Source of the DNA: an uncultured Clostridia bacterium
GTDB taxonomy: Bacteria > Bacillota > Clostridia > Oscillospirales > SIG627
DNA: 54,532 nt
Assembly (NCBI GenBank): GCA_947589595.1
Contig: CANQBV010000009.1
Location: forward strand, 1 to 54,532
Direction of reading: 5' to 3'
Of this stretch, positions 16,783 through 23,165 are shown in pieces. The notes beneath the pieces were generated by a model, which was not told the origin of the DNA, searched no databases, and worked only from the letters and a program-made list of their open reading frames with translations. Numbering within the stretch: position 1 is the first letter of the stretch; every line of letters begins with the position of its first letter. The translations under genes and the position numbers were made by a program.

Positions 16783-17562
16783 TCATTCCGGTTGTCCCGG
16801 ATCTTTTTTTGGGGACTGAGTATAATAGTTGTCGGAATACCGATTGGTATAACCCTTATATTTTTTGCGCTTTTGCGTTGATTCCGTCGCTTCGTTGAAG
16901 ACAAATCCGAGGATCCGGGCGTTGGTTAATCTCAATTCGCGCACGGCGCTTGCAAGCGAACGGCGCGTCGTCCATTCTCTGCGGACAACCAGAATCATAC
17001 CGTCCACAAGCTCCGCCACGTTCAGCGCGTCCGCAACGGCTCCGATCGGCGGCAGATCAATAAGAATAAAGTTGAAAGCCTGCGACAGCAGGTCAATCGT
17101 GTGGCGCATGGCCGCCGAGCTTAAAAGCTCGGACGGATTCGGCGGCGTGCTTCCCGACGGCAAGATATACAAATTGCTGTCGATTTTCCGAATGACGCTG
17201 TTGATGTCTGCCACTTCGCCGACCAGCCACTCGCTGAGGCCGGGCGTGGTCTTGAGATTCAAGCGCTTGGAAGTCTTCGGAAGACGCATATCCGCCTCCA
17301 GACAGAGGACGCGCTGGTTGCTCTCGGCAAGAGAGTACGCAAGGTTGAACGAGGTCGTGCTTTTTCCCTCGCCCATGTTGGAGCTTGTGATGCCTACCAC
17401 ACGGCAGTTTTTATTTTCATTTTTGGGCAAACAGAATATCAACGACGCGCGCAAACGCTTATACGCCTCCGTAGCGGCAAAGCTGAGATTGCGGCCGATT
17501 GAGAAATCGTCTGCGCTTTCATGCGCTTTTATCTCTTTTTGCAGATTGATCTTATCAGACAT
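16783..17562 (-). CDS. Bacterial tyrosine kinase (CpsD/YwqD-like)
   Basis: The 259 residues form a BY-kinase cytoplasmic domain: Walker A (SSNMGEGKSTTS, ~58-69), Walker A' (CLEADMRLP), Walker B (FILIDLPPIGAVADA), and a C-terminal tyrosine cluster (YKGYTNRYSDNYYTQ) that is the autophosphorylation site in this family. In Gram-positive bacteria the kinase needs the CpsC-type membrane partner, encoded 17 bp upstream. It normally controls exopolysaccharide chain length and export, but here no polysaccharide genes are next to it. Confidence 0.92.
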   Translation of the reverse strand: MSDKINLQKEIKAHESADDFSIGRNLSFAATEAYKRLRASLIFCLPKNENKNCRVVGITSSNMGEGKSTTSFNLAYSLAESNQRVLCLEADMRLPKTSKRLNLKTTPGLSEWLVGEVADINSVIRKIDSNLYILPSGSTPPNPSELLSSAAMRHTIDLLSQAFNFILIDLPPIGAVADALNVAELVDGMILVVRREWTTRRSLASAVRELRLTNARILGFVFNEATESTQKRKKYKGYTNRYSDNYYTQSPKKDPGQPE

Positions 17563-17579
17563 ATCGCTTCTCCCGAGTG

Positions 17580-18317
17580 TTATCTATAATATCCGTGTTT
17601 GTAATATTTGTAAGAAGAGGATTTATGCGTATCCCCGAAGCCCGGTATGGAAGCGAGAACAGGAAAATCGTACGTCTGAATCAAGTACTCCTCATCTGTA
17701 ATTTTATCGCTGAACACTTCAATCAGCATGATAATCGCAGCGCTGATTAAAATTCCGACCAAAGCGAAGAGAAACGCCGTCCGCGGTACGTTCGGATAAA
17801 TCTGCGTTCCGGGAAGAATGGCGGAGTCCACCGTTTTCAGCGAGCTGCCCTCGACAATTTCCTGAACGCGGCCGGGCATGACCTCAAGAAACGCGTTTGC
17901 GATGACGCGCGTTTCGTTCGGATCGGCGCCGGTGACGTAGATTTCGAAAATTTCAGTGTCATTCATGACGTCGGCAGAAACCATGCCGGACAGCTGCTTG
18001 GTCGTATAGTCGAGTCCGGCGGCGTTGATGACGTCGTTCAATATGGTGTCGCTCTTCACCAAGACAATGTACGTTTGCGCCAAATGCACCGCAACCGCGA
18101 TTTCGCCGCTTGAAATTACACCGGTATCAACGGCGTAGGTGTTGTTTACCATAATGGAAACGCGCGAACGGTACAACGGCGTTTGCAATTTGGCGTACCC
18201 AAAGCCCATTGAGCCGCAAAGAACAGCGGCCAAAACGATGATCCACACTCTGCGCCGCAATACCGAAAAAAGCTGCGCAAAGTTTATTTCCAATGTTTTC
18301 TGATTGTTGCTCTCCAT
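17580..18317 (-). CDS. Wzz/CpsC-type chain-length determinant, kinase activator
   Basis: The 245 residues have the Wzz layout: an N-terminal TM helix (VWIIVLAAVLCGSMGFGYA, ~24-42), an external domain starting with the family segment TPLYRSRVSIMV, and a second TM helix (TAFLFALVGILISAAIIML, ~182-200) preceded by the Pro-rich ILPGTQIYPNVP. The cytoplasmic tail (DFPVLASIPGF...YYKHGYYR) would contact and activate the tyrosine kinase encoded next. It has its own promoter and starts the three-gene operon. Confidence 0.9.
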   Translation of the reverse strand: MESNNQKTLEINFAQLFSVLRRRVWIIVLAAVLCGSMGFGYAKLQTPLYRSRVSIMVNNTYAVDTGVISSGEIAVAVHLAQTYIVLVKSDTILNDVINAAGLDYTTKQLSGMVSADVMNDTEIFEIYVTGADPNETRVIANAFLEVMPGRVQEIVEGSSLKTVDSAILPGTQIYPNVPRTAFLFALVGILISAAIIMLIEVFSDKITDEEYLIQTYDFPVLASIPGFGDTHKSSSYKYYKHGYYR

Positions 18318-18358
18318 CCTGTTTTCCAGTCCCCGTAAATTTATGATTCGTATTCTTA

Positions 18359-18387
18359 GCTATACCAGATCCCGTGTTGAAATGCAA
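18359..18387 (-). promoter_or_regulatory. Promoter of cpsC-cpsD-cpsB
   Basis: TTGCAT (18387-18382), a 17-bp spacer and an extended -10, TGG-TATAGC (TATAGC at 18364-18359), on the minus strand, 41 bp before the cpsC start. Confidence 0.6.
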
Positions 18388-18524
18388 TCCCTTTTCAAAA
18401 AAAACAGAAAATTGTCCGCTCGGGCAATAGAAAAGGAACAGGCTCGCGTTTCGTCGGGCCTGAAATTTTCCTGTTGCCGGCAAAGCGCGCGCCATGCTTT
18501 TGCGACGGCGCAAACAACACGAAA

Positions 18525-18560
18525 GATGCACCTGCACCCCAATCGGGCCGCAGGTGCATC
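18525..18560. terminator. Hairpin terminator after the two-peptide genes
   Basis: A 10-bp stem, GATGCACCTG/CAGGTGCATC (18525-18534 with 18551-18560), with a GC-rich inner region. It is flanked by A/T-rich runs on both sides, so it could act in either direction. It lies 8 bp after the stop codon of the second peptide. The stretch 18390-18524 beyond it holds no gene, only a further imperfect inverted repeat. Confidence 0.75.
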
Positions 18561-18568
18561 CCTTTTTC

Positions 18569-18745
18569 TTACTTCAGACTATCGATCGGGCTCCAGTCCT
18601 GCTTACCTTTGCCATTCGAGATACTGCTCGAAGCAGAAGCGAACGGATCGACGTAGGATCCTTCAAATCCGCCGGCCATCAGTTCCTCAGTGGACTCATA
18701 GAGCACAACTTTCAAATCGGGTGCAGTATATTTTTCCTTTATCAT
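18569..18745 (-). CDS. Small peptide 2, RiPP-precursor-like, 58 residues
   Basis: ATG 18745 to TAA 18571-18569, with a strong GGAGGG site 9 nt before the start that overlaps the stop region of peptide 1. The product begins MIKEKYTAPDLKVVLYESTE, continues ELMAGGFEGSYVDPFAS and ends in a Ser/Gly/Lys-rich tail (SISNGKGKQDWSPIDSLK). It shares the block Y-x-[SA]-P-x-[FL]-K-V-V-[IL]-Y-E and a later DPFA with peptide 1. No Cys residues are present. The leader-like N-terminus, a Gly-Gly after ELMA, and a nearby PqqD-like protein, kinase and peptidase suggest a modified and cleaved peptide (inference). Confidence 0.7.
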   Translation of the reverse strand: MIKEKYTAPDLKVVLYESTEELMAGGFEGSYVDPFASASSSISNGKGKQDWSPIDSLK

Positions 18746-18759
18746 ACAGCGATTCCCTC

Positions 18760-18933
18760 CTACTTTTGATAAAACACAGATACGCCGCCATCAAACGGAT
18801 CCTGAGGCGGATCCGCGAACGGATCAGGATTGGTTGTTGAAAACCCCATGATTTCCTGTTCCGGTTCATATATCACGACCTTGAAACTCGGTGAAACGTA
18901 TGGAATTCTTTTGCTATCGTGATTTCTGCTCAT
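18760..18933 (-). CDS. Small peptide 1, RiPP-precursor-like, 57 residues
   Basis: ATG 18933 to TAG 18762-18760. The product begins MSRNHDSKRIPYVSPSFKVV, continues IYEPEQEIMGFSTTNPDPFA and ends DPPQDPFDGGVSVFYQK. The middle block (PYVSPSFKVVIYE...E-I-M-x-F) aligns with peptide 2, but the tails differ, as in precursor peptides with a common leader and variable core. AAGGA lies 11 nt before the ATG. It starts 30 bp after the large repeat protein stops, so the two are probably co-transcribed. No signal peptide or Cys. Confidence 0.7.
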   Translation of the reverse strand: MSRNHDSKRIPYVSPSFKVVIYEPEQEIMGFSTTNPDPFADPPQDPFDGGVSVFYQK

Positions 18934-18963
18934 ACTTTGGTTTTTCCTTCCCGTATGCTTCCG

Positions 18964-21357
18964 TCACGGAGTATATGTTTCTGGGTTCGTGTACAGCGTG
19001 ACAGTCACGTTGCCGATCTTAAGCGTGATCCACCCGATCGCGTAGCGCGTGCCGTTTACTTTGCTGAATGAAAACGAAGCGTTATCCGCCTGCTCGGCCA
19101 AAGGTCTTCCGTCAATATAGTAGTAGAGATACTGGTTTTGCTTGCCGTCTACTTGCACTTCTTTGCCTTCTGATTCCACACTGACGGTTTGATCAAGCCT
19201 TTCAACCTGAGCTTTCCATTCGTCATCTATCACATCATTTGAATATACGATCCCTACGGACACAATATCAAAATCGGCGTCGGCGATTTCAGAGATGGCG
19301 CTGCGAAGCCCACCCAAGTTCCAAGTGACCTTGAATCTCAGCTTATTGTCGTCAAATTGCTGGGTAAGGCCCAAAGCCCCTACACTATTTTTCGTGATCT
19401 GCTTAAGTAGCTCAGAATCCAGTGTCCACTGTGCGGTAACGGTGGCAGAGGTGACGCCGGCATCCAGCGTGATCGTTTCTCCGGTTTTAAGGCCGTTTCT
19501 TTCCTCATAGGACCAGCCATTAAAGGTGTAATAGGTAGACGTAGGATCTGCCTTATTCAGTTTGACTTGAACTTTATTACCTTCAACAAAGGTCACACCA
19601 CTCTTGACGTCGTACGTTTCCACGGTAGTGCTGTTTTTGCTGTCCTGATAGGTAACGGTGTATTTGATTGTATCCGTCGTAACGACAACTTTCATATTGC
19701 TTGTTACAGCGAACGAATATACGTCGCTCTCGTTGCCGTGTACCAAGGTTCTGACACCGTTTACTTCTGTATACACGCCGGTCACGATATAGCCGTTTTT
19801 CGCTTTGATGGTAAGGGCAGCGGTTTGAGCGTATGTGTACGTATCCTCATTTCCATCTAAAGTATATCCATCGCTCTCGGCAGAAGAAGCAGTAAGGGTA
19901 TACTTCATTTCCGTAGCCGTAACGGTTATTGTGAGGTTGTCCTCGACGGAACCAATCGTGTATACGTTGCCAAAGCTTGATACTTCCAAAGCTTCTCCGT
20001 CACCATTAGTTTTCTTAACTTCGACTTTGTCGATCTGATACCCGGCTGCGGGCGTAATGGTAAAGGAGAAAGACGAACCGTGCGGGACGTTATACATCGC
20101 GCTCTGCGCGCTGAAAGTATAGCCGGTGCTCTGCGTGTGGGTGATGGTATAGCTGTTTTTAGCGACGCCGGATACCACAATGCTCTGATCCGCGGTAACA
20201 TTGCTGATGGTGTATACGCCTTCACCGTTCGGGATTAAAAGAGTACCGTTGGCCGTGACCGTCATATCAGTGTTGCTATAGCCCGGATCCAACGCGACCT
20301 TAAACTTGAACTCTTGGCCATAATTAACTTTCTGTCCTGATGTGATTTCTCCATCTGATTCAGAGACAAGCTTATAGCCCGTGCCGTTTTTCCAATTCAC
20401 GGTAAACTGCTGCGACGTTACTTCATTGAGCGTAACCGTGACGTTATCGGTAACAGAAAAGATGGTGTACTGATTTCCAACCAGCGCGTAGTCTTCGCCT
20501 TCCGTAAGCTCGTCCTCGCCCATGGTAATGGTTACGGGGTTCGTAGCAAGCGTATAGCCGGCTTTCGGCGAAAGGCTAAAGCTATATGGGTTTCCGTAGG
20601 TTACCGTAGCGCCATTCACAGGCAGCGTGGTTTGAACGTTATCCCAATTGCCGCTACGTGTTACCGTAAATGGAATGGCAACCAACGAAACGGAAATGAT
20701 ATGACGATCTTCCACGGAATTTATCTTATAAGTATATTTGCCCTCTTTATTGTACTGAATTGTTTGCACTGCACCGTTATCTACAATACGCGGTTGATAG
20801 CCAGCGCGGCGATCCGAGTCGAGGGTAATGTTTAAGGAGAACTCCGTGCCTTGTTCAACGGAAGTAACGCCGGTGGGATCCACCGTAAAGCCGTCGCCGC
20901 TGGTCTGAACGGTTACATTCTGGTAAGTAACCGGTTTTTTGAGCTTAAGGTCAATCGCAACGCCGGAATCATTCAGCAGGGATTTTCTGACTTTGATCTG
21001 CACGGCATTGTCCGCCGGAACCAGCGTGCAAACGCCGGCAGGATCCGAAGTAATTTCCAGATCCGGCATGGTCATATCTGTTCCGGAGACAAAAGCATAA
21101 AACGTATAGGTGTAATAGATGCCGCTGGCGACTAATTGCTTCTCCTTCTCTCCTCCCTCTTTTGAAAGAACAAGAGTTTCACTCAGCTTTTCTTCATTCT
21201 CATCGCAAAAGAATACTTCGGGATCTAAGGAAACCGTGACCTTGCCGGGTTGTTTTTCTGGTTGTACTGCAATCGCCGGTAACGCATAGGTCGCCAGCAT
21301 CAAGCATGCCAAAACCACAGACAAGACGCTTTTGGACAGACGTTTCAGTTGTGCCAT
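18964..21357 (-). CDS. Large secreted beta-repeat protein (InlB/Listeria-Bacteroides repeat type)
   Basis: This 797-residue protein has a signal peptide (SKSVLSVVLACLMLATYALPAIA). At least five related beta-modules of ~80-95 residues follow, each with a 'GYxLxxx...YxIxxVxxNxTVTVTxxxxxYTVT' rhythm, and then one clear Listeria-Bacteroides repeat (TVTYQDSKNST...YTFNGWSYEERNGLKTGE). A distinct ~140-residue C-terminal domain ends at NPETYTP. No LPxTG, TM helix or S-layer repeat is seen, so retention at the surface is unexplained. ATG 21357 follows AGGAGG at 9 nt. The two small peptides are encoded directly downstream. Confidence 0.8.
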   Translation of the reverse strand: MAQLKRLSKSVLSVVLACLMLATYALPAIAVQPEKQPGKVTVSLDPEVFFCDENEEKLSETLVLSKEGGEKEKQLVASGIYYTYTFYAFVSGTDMTMPDLEITSDPAGVCTLVPADNAVQIKVRKSLLNDSGVAIDLKLKKPVTYQNVTVQTSGDGFTVDPTGVTSVEQGTEFSLNITLDSDRRAGYQPRIVDNGAVQTIQYNKEGKYTYKINSVEDRHIISVSLVAIPFTVTRSGNWDNVQTTLPVNGATVTYGNPYSFSLSPKAGYTLATNPVTITMGEDELTEGEDYALVGNQYTIFSVTDNVTVTLNEVTSQQFTVNWKNGTGYKLVSESDGEITSGQKVNYGQEFKFKVALDPGYSNTDMTVTANGTLLIPNGEGVYTISNVTADQSIVVSGVAKNSYTITHTQSTGYTFSAQSAMYNVPHGSSFSFTITPAAGYQIDKVEVKKTNGDGEALEVSSFGNVYTIGSVEDNLTITVTATEMKYTLTASSAESDGYTLDGNEDTYTYAQTAALTIKAKNGYIVTGVYTEVNGVRTLVHGNESDVYSFAVTSNMKVVVTTDTIKYTVTYQDSKNSTTVETYDVKSGVTFVEGNKVQVKLNKADPTSTYYTFNGWSYEERNGLKTGETITLDAGVTSATVTAQWTLDSELLKQITKNSVGALGLTQQFDDNKLRFKVTWNLGGLRSAISEIADADFDIVSVGIVYSNDVIDDEWKAQVERLDQTVSVESEGKEVQVDGKQNQYLYYYIDGRPLAEQADNASFSFSKVNGTRYAIGWITLKIGNVTVTLYTNPETYTP

Positions 21358-21446
21358 AAATCCATTCCTCCTAAAAATGCGGCGGCGACCCCGCGCCGAC
21401 GGGCGCCGAATCACGTGCCAAATTTGTGCTAGATTAACTTTATGAT

Positions 21447-21475
21447 ATTATAGACCGATTCTTCGTAAGAGTCAA
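21447..21475 (-). promoter_or_regulatory. Promoter of the repeat protein-peptide operon
   Basis: TTGACT (21475-21470) and TATAAT (21452-21447) with a 17-bp spacer on the minus strand, about 90 bp before the repeat-protein start. Confidence 0.88.
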
Positions 21476-21476
21476 G

Positions 21477-21546
21477 TAGAAATTTCATTTTTTGTAGAAA
21501 TTTCCATTTTTATAGAAATTTTACTTTCATTTTTTATAGAAATATA
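21477..21546 (-). repeat. Four phased TAGAAAT direct repeats upstream of the promoter
   Basis: TAGAAATTTC (plus-strand sense) starts at 21477 and 21495, TAGAAATTTT at 21513 and TAGAAATATA at 21537. The spacings are 18, 18 and 24 bp. The inner GAAATTTC is palindromic. The array begins 1 bp upstream of the -35 box and runs into the end of the peptidase gene, as expected for a multi-site activator region or curved A-tract DNA. Confidence 0.6.
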
Positions 21547-22015
21547 AAAACGGGCGAATCCGCCTTGCCGCGGCGGTCGCGACGCGCCGGGCCGGACGCA
21601 GCGCCGTCCACAGGGCGGCATACAGCCTGTAGAGCCGGGAATCGGCGGAAATCCAACGCTTTCCGCGGCGAAATTTCGCCATGACGCCAAGGATCATCTC
21701 CGGCCGCACGTTTTCCTCGACCGTCGCCTGGTTGTCGCCGCAGAGGCGAAAGCCGCGCTCGTTTTGACCTACAATGCGATGCAGCACGATTTGCCCGTTT
21801 TTCCTTTTATACAGGATCACGTCGTACCGTTTGGGCGGGCGAAGTCCGGGAGGACGCAGCGCTACCATATCCCGGCGCCCGCGCAGCATCGGCTTCATGC
21901 TGCGCCCGGTCGGCAGAAACCGAAAATCTCCGCCGGCGGCGAAGGCGGCTTCCATCAACGCGCACAAGCGCTCATTTTCTATGCTGTGTATCTCGGGATC
22001 GTGTTTGTTCTGCAA
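21527..22015 (-). CDS. S26-type signal peptidase-like protein (SipW-like Ser-His)
   Basis: The 162 residues carry the signal peptidase Ser motif (LPTGRSMKPML, ~36-46) and, where bacterial type I enzymes have Lys, the His motif of the SipW/ER type (IVLHRIVG). RYDVILYK and LCGDNQATVEE complete the fold. The C-terminus is strongly basic (RPARRVATAAARRIRP). The frame opens at a TTG (22015) behind GGGGGGCGGG and overlaps the PqqD gene by 44 bp; an ATG at 21955 is the alternative. It is not a housekeeping signal peptidase by context: it may mature or activate the nearby peptides (inference). Confidence 0.7.
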   Translation of the reverse strand: MQNKHDPEIHSIENERLCALMEAAFAAGGDFRFLPTGRSMKPMLRGRRDMVALRPPGLRPPKRYDVILYKRKNGQIVLHRIVGQNERGFRLCGDNQATVEENVRPEMILGVMAKFRRGKRWISADSRLYRLYAALWTALRPARRVATAAARRIRPFLYFYKK

Positions 22016-22271
22016 GCAGACCCGCCCCCCGCACTTTTCTCAAAAAAGCGTTGACGTCCCGTTCGGCCGTTTCGGCGTCGACGCCGTATTCCGACGTAAG
22101 CGAAGACGCCAAATCGCTTGCTTCGGCGTCGTTTAACAACCGTTCCCACAAGAAAATGCCCGTCTCGTTCAGGATGATCATCCCCTCAAAATTCTGCACG
22201 GCGTCGCCCACGGGAACCACGACCCCCGTATTGTCGATTTTGCGCAGAATAAAGCCTTCTTTTATTTTCAT
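21972..22271 (-). CDS. PqqD-family peptide-binding protein (RRE-like)
   Basis: The 99 residues match the PqqD/RRE winged-helix fold: MKIKEGFILRKI, then FEGMIILNETGIFLWERL, a middle helix, EYGVDAETAERDVNAFLRKV and GAGLL. PqqD-type domains bind the leader of ribosomally made peptides and present it to modifying enzymes. ATG 22271 is chosen for AAGGAA 6 nt upstream; the frame extends to 22364 through the kinase gene. It follows the kinase by 14 bp and overlaps the peptidase gene. Confidence 0.85.
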   Translation of the reverse strand: MKIKEGFILRKIDNTGVVVPVGDAVQNFEGMIILNETGIFLWERLLNDAEASDLASSLTSEYGVDAETAERDVNAFLRKVRGAGLLAEQTRSRDTQHRK

Positions 22272-22285
22272 ACAAATTCCTTTTG

Positions 22286-23002
22286 TCAAACGGTTTCGAC
22301 GCCGCTCATGGCGCGATAGGACAGATCGACGGCCTCGTCGCTGACGTCGCAGGACATGCGCCACAGCGGCGTAGAGGAAGCAACTCGGATCAGCGTTTCC
22401 AGCATATGCGTCCCTTCCTCGCGCGTGAGGCGGCGGATTGTCTGCTCATACAGGAACGGAAGCGCCTCTTCGGCGGTCAGCCGCCGAATCCAGTTTTGTT
22501 CCCCACGCTCGAGCATACATATGCCCGCGACGGGCGCCACCGCGTTGCGTGAAAGATCGCTTTTGCCGGAAAACGGCGTTCCGTACGCGTACAGCACGCC
22601 ATTCTGAAACCGGATCGCGGGTTTATCGTCGTTTAATATAAACGACCGGGCGCCAAACCGCTTGATCCAGCCGGAAGTATGGGTGGATTTTCCCGTGCCG
22701 GACGGCGCCGAAAACAAGTACGCACGCCCGTCGAGCACCACCGCGGAGGCATGGAGCATCATTCCGTCGAAATAAAGCAGGGCGCGATAAAACAGCGTAC
22801 CGAACCGGCAGTACTCGGCCATATCGGGAGAAAAATGCGGCGCGGCTTTTCGAATGGCGTCGATATACCCTTTTTCCGGCTGAATGGTTATATCCGGCCT
22901 GACGTTCCGCTCTTGGGTAAGATACGGCGACGCCTGCTTCAACAGTGTGGGGTGCTGCGGATCCATTTCAACGACAAGCCCCGCAAAATGATACAGCGCC
23001 AT
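22286..23002 (-). CDS. HPr kinase-like (HprK/PEPCK-fold) ATPase
   Basis: The 238 residues resemble the catalytic domain of HPr kinase without its N-terminal domain. Walker A is LFSAPSGTGKSTHTSGW (~92-108), followed by FILNDDKPAIR and YGTPFSGK, typical of HprK-like proteins in peptide gene clusters (for example lasso-peptide kinases that phosphorylate the product). It is not the housekeeping HprK. Likely role: phosphorylation of a peptide or surface substrate (inference). GGAGG lies 5 nt before the ATG. First gene of a kinase-PqqD-peptidase operon. Confidence 0.8.
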   Translation of the reverse strand: MALYHFAGLVVEMDPQHPTLLKQASPYLTQERNVRPDITIQPEKGYIDAIRKAAPHFSPDMAEYCRFGTLFYRALLYFDGMMLHASAVVLDGRAYLFSAPSGTGKSTHTSGWIKRFGARSFILNDDKPAIRFQNGVLYAYGTPFSGKSDLSRNAVAPVAGICMLERGEQNWIRRLTAEEALPFLYEQTIRRLTREEGTHMLETLIRVASSTPLWRMSCDVSDEAVDLSYRAMSGVETV

Positions 23003-23041
23003 AACAACCTCCGTTTCGCGCTAAAGCTGAGTCCTCGGTAA

Positions 23042-23070
23042 AGTGTAGCATGCCCGGCTCAAAGTGTCAA
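23042..23070 (-). promoter_or_regulatory. Promoter of the kinase-PqqD-peptidase operon
   Basis: TTGACA (23070-23065) and TACACT (23047-23042) with a 17-bp spacer on the minus strand, 39 bp before the kinase ATG. Confidence 0.85.
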
Positions 23071-23095
23071 GGCCTTCCGCAAAAAACGGGAGGAA

Positions 23096-23122
23096 AAAAC
23101 AACGATAAAAAATCTGCTAAAA
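23096..23122 (-). repeat. 27-bp upstream element, copy 2
   Basis: Matches 15830-15856 at 26 of 27 positions (core CGATAAAAAATCTGCTAAAA at 23103-23122). It lies 25 bp upstream of the -35 box of the kinase operon, and part of 23003-23165, which otherwise holds no gene. Confidence 0.6.
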
Positions 23123-23165
23123 CCGTTCAATTTTACCAAATTTTTCGGCGCGCCGAAACAAACGC

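Noticed and set aside
21477-21546. TAGAAAT repeats as a CRISPR array
   Set aside because: Repeats are only ~10 bp with no unique spacers of normal length and no cas genes; promoter-proximal binding sites fit better.
22286-23002. Housekeeping HPr kinase or PEP carboxykinase
   Set aside because: The protein lacks the N-terminal HprK domain and is too short for PEPCK; context with PqqD and S26 genes points to a cluster-specific kinase.
18564-23002. Classical lasso-peptide or lanthipeptide cluster
   Set aside because: No asparagine-synthetase-like cyclase, B2 transglutaminase-like protease, LanB/LanC/LanM or exporter is present, and the peptides lack Cys.
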